Below, in pieces: positions 16,904 through 24,503 of a DNA stretch of 64,000 nt. Position numbers and translations under genes: made by a program. The notes beneath the pieces are model-generated. The model saw nothing but the letters and a program-made list of their open reading frames with translations, was not told the origin of the DNA and made no database searches. This DNA comes from Bradyrhizobium sp. CCBAU 051011 (lineage in GTDB: Bacteria; Pseudomonadota; Alphaproteobacteria; Rhizobiales; Xanthobacteraceae), in the NCBI RefSeq assembly GCF_009930815.1, contig NZ_CP022222.1, forward strand, positions 3,948,501 through 4,012,500, read 5' to 3'. How positions within the stretch are numbered: the first letter of the stretch is position 1; each line of letters begins with the position of its first letter.

Positions 16904-17755
16904 ATGGCCTATCTCGCGCCTTCGGAATTCGTGACCAAGATGGTCGACGCCGGAGAATCCAAAATCTTCATGTCGACGCGCGATACGGTCATCCGCGCCT
17001 ACATGGCCGGAGCGATCCTCGCGCTTGCCGCCGCGTTTGCGATCACCATCAACGTGCAGACAGGCGTGCCGATCGTCGGCGCCGCGCTGTTCCCGGTCGG
17101 CTTCTGCATGCTGTATCTGCTTGGCTTCGACCTGCTCACCGGCGTGTTCGTGCTGGCGCCGTTGGCGCTGATCGACAAGCGCCCGGGCGTGACGATCGGC
17201 GGCGTGCTGCGCAACTGGGGCCTCGTCTTCATCGGCAATTTCGCTGGCGCCTTCACGGTCGCCGTTATGATGGCGATCGTCTTTACCTTCGGCTGGTCGC
17301 AGCCACCGGACAAGGTCGGCCAGGTGATCGGCACGATCGGCGAGAGCCGCACCGTCGGCTATGCCAATCATGGCGCGGCTGGCATGCTGACGCTGTTCAT
17401 CCGCGGCGTGCTCTGCAACTGGATGGTTTCCGCCGGCGTCGTCGGCGCGATGATCTCCACGCATGTCAGCGGCAAGGTGATCGCGATGTGGATGCCGATC
17501 ATGCTGTTCTTCTTCATGACCTTCGAGCATTCCATCGTGAACATGTTCCTATTCCCGTCGGGTCTCCTGCTCGGCGGCAAGTTCACCTGGTGGGACTATC
17601 TGTTCTGGAACGAGATCCCGACCGTCGTCGGCAACCTCGTCGGCGGCCTCGCCTTCACCGGACTGACCCTGTACGCGACCCACGTCAGGACCGGCCCGTC
17701 ACGCAGCGCGTCGGCTGCGGCATCTTCGCGGTCGTCTTCCCGCATTGCCGCTTGA
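16904..17755 (+). CDS. formate/nitrite transporter family channel
   Basis: This 283-residue FNT channel has six membrane helices and moves formate, nitrite or hydrosulfide across the inner membrane. Family signs are FVTKMVDAG at the start, the FIGNFAGA segment near residue 110, the broken helix NHGAAGMLTLFIRGVLCNWMV, and the conserved pore His in MTFEHSIVNM. AAAAGGGGAACAGG precedes the ATG. The last 20 residues are unusually Ser/Arg/Ala-rich (RSASAAASSRSSSRIAA) and not part of the FNT fold. A sigma-54 site lies upstream and a kinase/phosphatase gene follows. Nitrite is the more likely substrate if nitrogen control is right; this is inference. Confidence 0.92.
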   Translation: MAYLAPSEFVTKMVDAGESKIFMSTRDTVIRAYMAGAILALAAAFAITINVQTGVPIVGAALFPVGFCMLYLLGFDLLTGVFVLAPLALIDKRPGVTIGGVLRNWGLVFIGNFAGAFTVAVMMAIVFTFGWSQPPDKVGQVIGTIGESRTVGYANHGAAGMLTLFIRGVLCNWMVSAGVVGAMISTHVSGKVIAMWMPIMLFFFMTFEHSIVNMFLFPSGLLLGGKFTWWDYLFWNEIPTVVGNLVGGLAFTGLTLYATHVRTGPSRSASAAASSRSSSRIAA

Positions 17756-17770
17756 TCCCAGGATGAGGAT

Positions 17771-17797
17771 GGGCCTCTCCTCGCAAGGGAGAGGCCC
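17771..17797 (+). terminator. hairpin after the FNT channel gene
   Basis: GGGCCTCTCC and GGAGAGGCCC form a ten-pair stem around a short loop, between the channel stop and the kinase/phosphatase start. No T-run follows, so it may attenuate or stabilise the transcript rather than end it. Confidence 0.5.
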
Positions 17798-17816
17798 ATT
17801 GTCGTGAAGGGTGGGA

Positions 17817-19550
17817 ATGCCGCGCGAGCTGAAAATATCGGTCGGACAATTTTCCGATAAGGGAGCCAAGGAAACCAACCAGGATTTCCATGGCATCCTG
17901 ATCCCGGACGAGCCGCTGCTCAGCCTCAAGGGCATAGCCGTCGTGCTGGCTGACGGCATCAGCACGAGCAAGGTCAGCCGGGTCGCCGCGGAATCGGCGG
18001 TCAAGGGGTTTTTGACCGACTATTACTGCACCTCGGAATCCTGGTCGGTGCGTACCTCGGCGCAGCGGGTGCTGGAGGCGACCAATTCCTGGCTGCATTC
18101 GCAGACGCGCAGCCAGTATGCCTATGACAAGGATCGCGGTTACGTCTGCACGCTCTCCGCCATGGTCATCAAGTCGACCACGGCGCATCTCTTTCACATC
18201 GGCGATTCCCGCATCTATCGTCTCTCCGGCAACACGCTGGAGCAACTGACCAACGATCACCGCATCGTCATCTCCTCGCAGCAGAGCTATCTCGGCCGGG
18301 CGCTCGGCGTAAATCCGCAAATCGAGATCGACTACCAGATGTTGCGGATCGAGCCGGGCGACGTCTTTGTGCTCGCAACCGACGGCATCTACGAGCATCT
18401 GAGCGCCCGTCGCATGGCAAAGGCGGTGAACGAGGGCGGCGGCGATCTCGACGCGGCCGCGAAGGGGATTGTCGACCAGGCCTTTGAAGCCGGCAGCACC
18501 GACAATCTCACCGTCCAGATCGTCCGCGTCGATCAAGTGCCCGACGGTGCCGCGGCCGAAGTGTTCGCGCAGCCGCATGAACTGCCGCTGCCGCCGCTTC
18601 TGGAGGCGAGGGCGGTCTTCGACGGCTACCGGATCGTCCGCGAGCTTCACGGCTCCAGCCGAAGCCACATCTATCTCGCCGTCGACATCGAGACCGACGC
18701 GGTCGTCACCATCAAGATTCCGTCGATCGATCTGCGCGACGATCCCGCTTACCTGAAGCGGTTCATGATGGAGGAGTGGGTGGCGCGGCGGATCGATAGC
18801 CCACATGTGCTGAAACCCTGCCTGCTGCAGCGCAAGCGCAACTTCCTCTATGTCGCGACCGAATACATCGACGGCCAGACGCTGACGCAGTGGATGATCG
18901 ATAACCCGAAGCCGAGCCTTGAGACCGTGCGCGACATCGTCGAGCAGATCGCCAAGGGTCTGCGCGCCTTCCACCGCAAGGAAATGCTGCACCAGGACAT
19001 CAGGCCCGACAACATCATGATCGACGCCACGGGAACGGTGAAGATCATCGATTTCGGCTCGACCAAGATCACGGGCGTCGTCGAGGCCGAGCCATCAGGC
19101 ATGCGCAACGACATCCTCGGCACCCAGCAATATACCGCGCCGGAATATTTTCTCGGCGAGCCGGCGACAACGCGCTCGGACCTGTTTTCGCTCGGTGTCA
19201 TCACCTACCAGATGATGACGGGAAAACTGCCCTACGGCGCGCAGATCGCGCAGGCGCGAACGCGGTCGCAATTCAACAAGCTGGTCTACCGTCCGGCATC
19301 GCATGGCGACCGCGACATACCGCAATGGATTGACGGCACGCTGGAAAAGGCCGTGCATCCCAATCCCCTCAAACGCTACGACAGTTTTTCGGAATTTTTG
19401 TTCGACCTGCGCCATCCCAATGCGAACTATCTCTCGACGTCGCGGACGCCGCTGATCGATCGCAATCCGCTGCTGTTCTGGAAAAGCACCACGATCGTGC
19501 TGGCGCTCGCCGTGATCGTGCTGCTCGCCATGCAGCACATGCATCGCTAG
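17817..19550 (+). CDS. bifunctional PP2C phosphatase / Ser-Thr protein kinase, membrane-tethered
   Basis: This 577-residue protein joins a PP2C phosphatase (about residues 5-240) to a Hanks-type kinase (about 265-530) and ends in one membrane helix (TIVLALAVIVLLAM). PP2C metal residues are in TNQDF, LADGIST, ATDGIYEHL and STDNLT, with GDSRIYRL present. In the kinase, Lys of VVTIKIPS, DFG (IIDFGSTKI) and APE (TAPEYF) are intact. The glycine loop is loose (RELHGSSRSH) and the catalytic loop reads HQDIRPDN instead of HRD. I start at the ATG at 17817 rather than the GTG two codons earlier. It lies 61 nt behind the FNT channel gene and probably shares its control. Confidence 0.9.
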   Translation: MPRELKISVGQFSDKGAKETNQDFHGILIPDEPLLSLKGIAVVLADGISTSKVSRVAAESAVKGFLTDYYCTSESWSVRTSAQRVLEATNSWLHSQTRSQYAYDKDRGYVCTLSAMVIKSTTAHLFHIGDSRIYRLSGNTLEQLTNDHRIVISSQQSYLGRALGVNPQIEIDYQMLRIEPGDVFVLATDGIYEHLSARRMAKAVNEGGGDLDAAAKGIVDQAFEAGSTDNLTVQIVRVDQVPDGAAAEVFAQPHELPLPPLLEARAVFDGYRIVRELHGSSRSHIYLAVDIETDAVVTIKIPSIDLRDDPAYLKRFMMEEWVARRIDSPHVLKPCLLQRKRNFLYVATEYIDGQTLTQWMIDNPKPSLETVRDIVEQIAKGLRAFHRKEMLHQDIRPDNIMIDATGTVKIIDFGSTKITGVVEAEPSGMRNDILGTQQYTAPEYFLGEPATTRSDLFSLGVITYQMMTGKLPYGAQIAQARTRSQFNKLVYRPASHGDRDIPQWIDGTLEKAVHPNPLKRYDSFSEFLFDLRHPNANYLSTSRTPLIDRNPLLFWKSTTIVLALAVIVLLAMQHMHR

Positions 19551-19555
19551 TTCCT

Positions 19556-19659
19556 GTCATGGCCCGCTTCAGGCGGGGCATCCAGCACTCCGCGTCGTCA
19601 GTTTTCCGCCACAACGCCGGCTGCGGCGTGCTGGATCGCCGATCAAGTCGGGCGATGAC
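19556..19659. repeat. dispersed palindrome, GTCAT family
   Basis: GTCATGGCCCGCTTCAGGCGGG at the left is loosely mirrored by CAAGTCGGGCGATGAC at the right, with inner arms ATCCAGCAC and GTGCTGGAT. It lies between two convergent genes and may serve as a shared terminator. Confidence 0.65.
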
Positions 19660-19665
19660 GGAAGG

Positions 19666-20460
19666 CTAATTCGTAGCCCCCGCCGCAATCGGGTCGAGCC
19701 CGCTCTTGACGATTTCGCCGCGCGCGGCGGGCGAGGCGAGGAACTTGATCAGCGCCTTGCCGGCGTCGGGCTCCTTGGAGACGCTGGCGATGCCGGCGGA
19801 AAACACCGTGATCTTCTGCAATTCGTCCGGCAGCGGGCCGACGATGTCGATGCCTTCCACCGGCTTCAATTCGCTCATCTGCTGGAAGCCGATCTCGGCC
19901 TCGCCGCGCGCGACGATCTCGCCGACGGGCGTGGCCGGAATCTTTCTGGCCTTGTCCTTCATTTCGTCGGCAATGCCGAGCTTGCCGAACATCTCGGTCG
20001 AGACATAGACGCCGCTGGCGCTGTCGGAATAAGCGACGGTCTTTACCGCCAGCAGCGCGCGCTTGAGTGCGTCGGGCGTGCTGATGTCCGGCTTCGGCGT
20101 GCCTGATTTCACGGCGACGCCGATTGGTGATTTGACGAGATCGACGCTGGTCCCGGCGGTCACCTTGCCCTTCTTGGCGAGATCCTCGAGCGCATAGCCG
20201 ACCATAATGAGGACATCGGCCGGTTCGCCGCGCTCCAGCCGCACCGGAATGGCATTGGTCGTCGTGCCCATCGATGGCCCATAGGCGGTCAGCACCTTGT
20301 GGCCCGTGCTGCGTTCGAATTCCGGAACCAGCGCCTTGTAGGCGGCCGACAATCCGCCGGAGATCATCACCCGCACCTCGGCGGCGCCGGCCGTGACGGT
20401 CAGCAGGAATACGCTGAGTGTGGCGAGCGCGAATGCGCGAAGATTGGTTGAAAGACGCAT
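19666..20460 (-). CDS. ModA-like periplasmic substrate-binding protein
   Basis: This 264-residue protein has a signal peptide (MRLSTNLRAFALATLSVFL) and the ModA/SBP type 2 fold: VRVMISGGLSAAYKALVPEFERSTGHKV, GEPADVLIMVGYALEDLAKKGKV and GEAEIGFQQMSELKPVEGIDIVGPLP. Family members bind molybdate, tungstate or other oxyanions. No modB or modC is adjacent, and the ligand-binding Ser and Tyr positions are not clear enough to claim molybdate. I call it an orphan ModA-like binder. It converges with the kinase/phosphatase gene. Confidence 0.85.
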   Translation of the reverse strand: MRLSTNLRAFALATLSVFLLTVTAGAAEVRVMISGGLSAAYKALVPEFERSTGHKVLTAYGPSMGTTTNAIPVRLERGEPADVLIMVGYALEDLAKKGKVTAGTSVDLVKSPIGVAVKSGTPKPDISTPDALKRALLAVKTVAYSDSASGVYVSTEMFGKLGIADEMKDKARKIPATPVGEIVARGEAEIGFQQMSELKPVEGIDIVGPLPDELQKITVFSAGIASVSKEPDAGKALIKFLASPAARGEIVKSGLDPIAAGATN

Positions 20461-20547
20461 GATGGTTTCTCCCCAAGACGACTCTTGAGCGGTCGGCCAT
20501 GGAGGATGTTAGCGCGCGAAGGCAGAGGCGGCTAGAGCCACCACCTC

Positions 20548-20631
20548 GTCATTGCGAGGAGCGTAGCGACGAAGCAATCCATGCATCCGCGCGTGCGGAG
20601 GGATGGATTGCTTCGCTTCGCTCGCAATGAC
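20548..20631. repeat. intergenic palindromic repeat, GTCATTGC family
   Basis: GTCATTGCGAGGAGCGTAGCGACGAAGCAATCCAT is mirrored by ATGGATTGCTTCGCTTCGCTCGCAATGAC. It occupies most of the gap between the ModA-like gene and phaZ and belongs with the copies at 2054 and 61438. Confidence 0.8.
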
Positions 20632-20656
20632 GGGGAGAGAGCAGCGCAAGAAGCCT

Positions 20657-21880
20657 TCACGCATTCACATGCACGAAATCGCGCAGCAGCGGATAGATCT
20701 CGTTGTTCCAGCGCTTGCCGGAGAACACGCCGTAATGGCCGACGCCGGCCTGCATGTGGTGCACCTTGCGATAGGCGCGCACGCCGGTGCAGAGGTCCTG
20801 CGCCGCCAGTGTCTGCCCGATGGAGCAGATGTCGTCCTTTTCGCCCTCGACCGTCATCAGGCCCATGCGCCGGATCGAGGCCGGGTTCACCGGCCGGCCG
20901 CGATGCATCAGTTTGCCTTGCGGCAACAGATGCTCCTGAAATACGTCGCGCACGGTTTCGATATAGAATTCGGCGGGCAGATCCATCACGGCGAAATATT
21001 CGTCGTAGAAGGTCTTGATGACTGCCGCCTTCTCCTTCTCGCCCTTCGCCAGATGATTGGCGAGGTCGATGTGCTGCTTGATGTGCCGCTCCAGGTTCAT
21101 CGTGACGAAGGCGGTGAGCTGCACGAAGCCGGGATAGACTTTTCGGAACGCGCCCTTGCACTGCACCGGCACGTAATTGATCAGGTTCTTCTCGAACCAG
21201 TTGATCGGCTTGCTCTTGGCGAATTCGTTGACCTTGGTCGGCTGGATCCGCGTATCGATCGGACCGGCCATCAGGGTCAGCGTCGCCGGCCGGGCCGGGT
21301 GGTTGTCCTCCGACATCACGGCAGCCGCAGCCAGCGCCGAGACCGACGGCTGGCAGATCGCCACCATGTGCGCGCGCGGGCCGATCTTGTCGAGGAAGGT
21401 GATGAGGTGATCGGTGTAATCCTCCAGCCCGAACCGGCCGTGGCCAAGCGGAATGTCGCGCGGATTATGCCAGTCGGTGATGTAGACGTCGTGGTCCTGC
21501 AGCAGCGTCTTCACCGTGCTGCGCAGCAGGGTGGCGAAATGGCCGGACATCGGCGCCACCAGCAACAGCCGCGGCTGCTCCGGCGCGTTCTCCTTCTTGA
21601 AGTGCAGCAGCGACCCGAACGGCGTGGCATAGGTGACCTCCTCGGTCACCTCCAGTTCCTGGTTGCCGACCAGCACCCGGTCGATACCATAGGCCGGCCG
21701 GTGATAGGTGAGGGAGGAGCGCGAGATCAGCTCGAGCGAGGCGGCGAGCCGTCCGAACAATTTGTCCGAGACGCCCTGCGGTACCAGATTGAGGTATTTC
21801 AGCGCCGCCGACGCCCCGGTCCGCCATGGCGACGTCAGGTCCATGTGGTTCTGATAGGCTTGGTACATCATTGACATCAT
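20657..21880 (-). CDS. phaZ: intracellular polyhydroxyalkanoate depolymerase
   Basis: This 407-residue enzyme mobilises stored polyhydroxybutyrate. It matches the cytoplasmic PhaZ family, with the opening MYQAYQNHMDLTSPWR, VAPMSGHFATLLR, and a nucleophile elbow with Cys instead of Ser (AICQPSVSA, Cys176). This Cys is characteristic of the Ralstonia-type intracellular depolymerases. The remaining triad candidates are the Asp pair in VEGEKDDI near residue 350 and His in GVGHYGVF near residue 382. There is no signal peptide, as expected for a granule-associated enzyme. It is divergent from the GST gene. Confidence 0.93.
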   Translation of the reverse strand: MMSMMYQAYQNHMDLTSPWRTGASAALKYLNLVPQGVSDKLFGRLAASLELISRSSLTYHRPAYGIDRVLVGNQELEVTEEVTYATPFGSLLHFKKENAPEQPRLLLVAPMSGHFATLLRSTVKTLLQDHDVYITDWHNPRDIPLGHGRFGLEDYTDHLITFLDKIGPRAHMVAICQPSVSALAAAAVMSEDNHPARPATLTLMAGPIDTRIQPTKVNEFAKSKPINWFEKNLINYVPVQCKGAFRKVYPGFVQLTAFVTMNLERHIKQHIDLANHLAKGEKEKAAVIKTFYDEYFAVMDLPAEFYIETVRDVFQEHLLPQGKLMHRGRPVNPASIRRMGLMTVEGEKDDICSIGQTLAAQDLCTGVRAYRKVHHMQAGVGHYGVFSGKRWNNEIYPLLRDFVHVNA

Positions 21881-22050
21881 TCACGTCAGCCCCTGTCCTG
21901 TGGGGCCATGCAATATCGACGCCAGAGCCGGGCCGATCGCCTGCAAAACTGGCACGTGGCTTGCTGCTAATTTGCTCGGCGCACAGGCATTGGGCGGCGG
22001 CGCGGCCGGCTGCCGATGCCTGTGCGGGGGTGTTTGAGGGAAAAGGCCAA

Positions 22051-22704
22051 ATGGCGAAGACGACACTGACCATCTCCAGCAAGAACTACTCGTCCTGGTC
22101 GCTGCGGGGCTGGCTGCTGGCGAAATTCTCAGGACTTGAGTTCGAGGAGGTGGTCACCGCCCCGGACGATGCCTCGGCGCGGGCCGAAATCCTGCTGCTG
22201 TCGTCGTCGATCCTGGTGCCGTGCCTGCGCCATGACGGCGCCACCATCTGGGATACGCTGGCGATCGCGGAATACCTCAACGAGGTCAGGCCGGACGCCG
22301 GCCTGCTGCCGGCCGACCGGATCCGGCGGGCGCATTGCCGCTCGATCTGCGGCGAAATCCATTCCGGCTTCACCACGCTGCGCGCCTCGCTGCCGGTCAA
22401 CCTCAAGGGCCATTTCCCCGGCTTCAAGATCTGGTCGCGCGCGCAGGCCGATATCGACCGGGTTTGCGCCATCTGGCGCGATTGCCTTGCCGAATCCGGC
22501 GGGCCGTTCCTGTTCGGCGAGCGCACCATGGCGGACGCCATGTACGCCCCCGTCGTCACCCGCTTCATGACCTATGACGTGAAGCTCGAACCCGCGCTCG
22601 CAGCCTACGCCAGCACCATCATGGCAATGCCCGAAATGCAGGAATGGATCGATGCTGCCAAGGCCGAGCCCGCCGATATCGAAGAGCTCGAGGTTGAATA
22701 TTAG
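22051..22704 (+). CDS. glutathione S-transferase family protein
   Basis: This 217-residue protein has a thioredoxin-like amino-terminal domain with ISSKNYSSWSLRGWLL (the Ser/Tyr region of the G-site) and a SSILVPCL cis-Pro loop. IWDTLAIAEYLNE ends the domain, and an all-helical carboxy-terminal GST domain with PFLFGERTMADAMYAP follows. The start at 22051 has GGAAAAGG just upstream. It matches the proteobacterial GST group related to maleylacetoacetate isomerase-like proteins. The substrate is unknown. It is divergent from phaZ, and a hairpin follows its stop. Confidence 0.9.
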   Translation: MAKTTLTISSKNYSSWSLRGWLLAKFSGLEFEEVVTAPDDASARAEILLLSSSILVPCLRHDGATIWDTLAIAEYLNEVRPDAGLLPADRIRRAHCRSICGEIHSGFTTLRASLPVNLKGHFPGFKIWSRAQADIDRVCAIWRDCLAESGGPFLFGERTMADAMYAPVVTRFMTYDVKLEPALAAYASTIMAMPEMQEWIDAAKAEPADIEELEVEY

Positions 22705-22726
22705 GCAAGGCCGCGAGGCCTTGCCT
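22704..22726 (+). terminator. rho-independent-like terminator after the GST gene
   Basis: GGCAAGGCC and GGCCTTGCC form a nine-pair stem around GCGA, starting at the last base of the stop codon, and TGTTT follows. The T-run is short, so it is a plausible but not ideal terminator. Confidence 0.65.
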
Positions 22727-23010
22727 GTTTGAACGGCTCAGGCAACGCGCAGGCCTTGCCCAAGCCGGTGCCAGCCGCGAACGGCCTGCGCAATAGTCTC
22801 CGGCGTTTTGTGCCGGCCGCGGAAACCGAATTCCGTCCTCCACCCAATCGGTTCGCTGCACCGCCGCCATCCTCTCGCCGCAGTGCAGCGCGGCTGGCGC
22901 GGATTTCGCATAGCAACATGCAGCCGTGAACGCGACGATGCGAGGCTGCCGAAAATTTGGACGCTCTCCGACTTCGCGCGATCCCGCCAACGCGAACCGT
23001 GGAGGCTTCC
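22727..23010. other. gene-free stretch before the cupin gene
   Basis: This stretch holds no frame with a recognisable protein and no clear repeat. It must contain the promoter of the cupin gene at 23011. I could not pick out confident -35/-10 boxes. Confidence 0.4.
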
Positions 23011-23445
23011 ATGAACCAGCAGGCTGTCGTCAGCAAATTCTCCCACGTCAAACCCGGCGATACCGAATTCAAGGGCGGAGGTCTGCGCGACTTCTTCCTG
23101 TATCGCGATCTCGGCATCGCCGATGCCACCGGCGGGCAGGTGATCTGCCATCTGGTCAAGGCCAATCCCGACTTGCCGCCCGAGGAGGGCACCGGCTGGC
23201 ACAAGCACGAATGCGAATTCCAGATCGTGATCATGACCAAGGGCTGGGCGCGCTTCATGTATGAGGACAAGTCGACGCTGGTGCAGGCCGGCGACGTCGT
23301 GCACCAGCGGCCCGGCATCCCGCATTACCTCTACGACTACTCGGAGGACATGGAGTACCTTGAGATTGTCAGCCCCGCCGACTTCAAGACGATCGACGTG
23401 CCGCCTGCCGTCGACAAGGTGCCGCCGCCCACCCCGTGGAGCTGA
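23011..23445 (+). CDS. cupin domain protein
   Basis: This 144-residue cupin has motif 1 as TGWHKHECEFQIVIMTKGWARF near residues 55-78 and motif 2 as GDVVHQRPGIPHYLYDYS near residues 90-107. Both metal-binding His clusters are intact. The opening KFSHVKPGDTEFKGGGLRDFFLYRDLGIADATGG is that of a conserved alphaproteobacterial cupin group without a known reaction. A strong GGAGG lies 5 nt before the ATG at 23011, which decides the start over an upstream ATG at 22957. Confidence 0.88.
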   Translation: MNQQAVVSKFSHVKPGDTEFKGGGLRDFFLYRDLGIADATGGQVICHLVKANPDLPPEEGTGWHKHECEFQIVIMTKGWARFMYEDKSTLVQAGDVVHQRPGIPHYLYDYSEDMEYLEIVSPADFKTIDVPPAVDKVPPPTPWS

Positions 23446-23672
23446 TCGCCATGTCGTCCCCGGAGGAATTAACGCTTGTCGTCGGCCGCTGGCTGCGTGC
23501 CGGTTGTGATGGTGCTCTATGTTGTACGCTGGCTCGAATGGCGGCCGACATCTAGCCGTGAACAACGGAGTACGACGGCAAATCAGTGATTCGGGCGCGG
23601 TTCGTTCCGTCCGCGTTCCCTACGTTAACGCCGCGCGTGTTCCCGTCGCATTCTGGCACAATGCGCCGCTCG

Positions 23673-23906
23673 TCAGCCTCTGTCCGCGATGTTTTCAGGG
23701 CGGGCGCGCGGCAGCCGCCAGCCGACCACCGTGGCCTCGACCATGCCGCCGGTCCTGTCGTTGCGCCATTGACCATCGATCCAGCGGCAGGCGAAGGGCA
23801 GTTGATAGGTTCCGCTGTGATCCTCGCAAAGAACTTCTACCGGCTGGTTCGGCGGCGGGTCCCCGTTGCCGTCGAACTGCGCCAGCCGCTTTTCACGCGT
23901 TGCCAT
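23673..23906 (-). CDS. small conserved hypothetical protein
   Basis: This 77-residue protein opens MATREKRLAQFDGNGDPPP and contains VEVLCEDHSGTYQLPFACRW and VVGWRLPR. There is no signal or membrane segment. The start at 23906 has GGAGA about 9 nt upstream. I recall similar short proteins with the VLCEDHSGTY pattern in Bradyrhizobium, without function. A single Cys/His pair in CEDH might bind metal, but nothing supports that further. Confidence 0.6.
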   Translation of the reverse strand: MATREKRLAQFDGNGDPPPNQPVEVLCEDHSGTYQLPFACRWIDGQWRNDRTGGMVEATVVGWRLPRARPENIADRG

Positions 23907-24098
23907 ACACTCAATCTCCACTGCCGCGCCGGTGAACACCGGTTTGACGTTCGCGGCTAAATCCATCCATCGTTAAGGGGATGAAGCACAGCGCCTGAAT
24001 GAGGTATCAGTATGGTATCTCTGAGGTCGGGGACCTGCTTCGCGCAAATTGCCGTGATAGATGTTCCCTGCGCCAGATGCATTTGGAACGAGGATTTG

Positions 24099-24488
24099 AT
24101 GATTGCTCCGAGGATCGCTTTCGCCGCTGTCGCGCTGCTGATGGCCTCAATGCCGGCGACCGTCCGCGCGCAGGACGTTCCCGGTATCGAGATCTGCACC
24201 GTCGAAAAAACCATGGAGCGTCGCACCTCCTGCCTGCAGAGCAATGTCGACTTCCTGCAGAAGACGATCACCAAGCTGACGACCGATCATCAGCAGAAAT
24301 CGGATGCCGCCAACCGGCAGATCGAGGCGCTGAAGGGCGCGGTCGTTAACCTGCAGAAGGTCGTCAGCGATTTGCAGGCGGCACAGAACAAGGCCGCGGA
24401 GGATGCGAAGAAGACTGCTGCCCCCGCGGCGAAGGACGCGACGCCTGCTGCAAAGGATGCAGCGCCAGCAAAAGACGGCGCGAAGTAG
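24099..24488 (+). CDS. secreted coiled-coil protein with Ala/Lys-rich tail
   Basis: This 129-residue protein has a signal peptide (MIAPRIAFAAVALLMASMP) and two Cys residues that could pair (IEICTVEKTMERRTSCLQ). A heptad-rich helix (residues 45-95: VDFLQKTITKLT, NRQIEALKGAVVNLQKVV) follows, then a low-complexity AAKDATPAAKDAAPAKDGAK tail. It resembles small periplasmic scaffold or lipoprotein-like coiled coils. No lipobox is present. An in-frame ATG at 24012 would bury the signal peptide, so I use 24099. Function is unknown. Confidence 0.72.
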   Translation: MIAPRIAFAAVALLMASMPATVRAQDVPGIEICTVEKTMERRTSCLQSNVDFLQKTITKLTTDHQQKSDAANRQIEALKGAVVNLQKVVSDLQAAQNKAAEDAKKTAAPAAKDATPAAKDAAPAKDGAK

Positions 24489-24503
24489 CGGCTGTCCCGC
24501 GGG

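Noticed and set aside
16765..17766. Plus-strand frame overlapping the FNT channel gene
   Set aside because: It is an off-frame shadow; the channel frame has the FNT motifs.
20657..22704. An operon of phaZ and the GST gene
   Set aside because: They are divergent, so they cannot share a transcript.
23451..23555. 34-codon frame after the cupin gene with GGAGG inside
   Set aside because: No hydrophobic or family signal, and the GGAGG is inside rather than before the frame.
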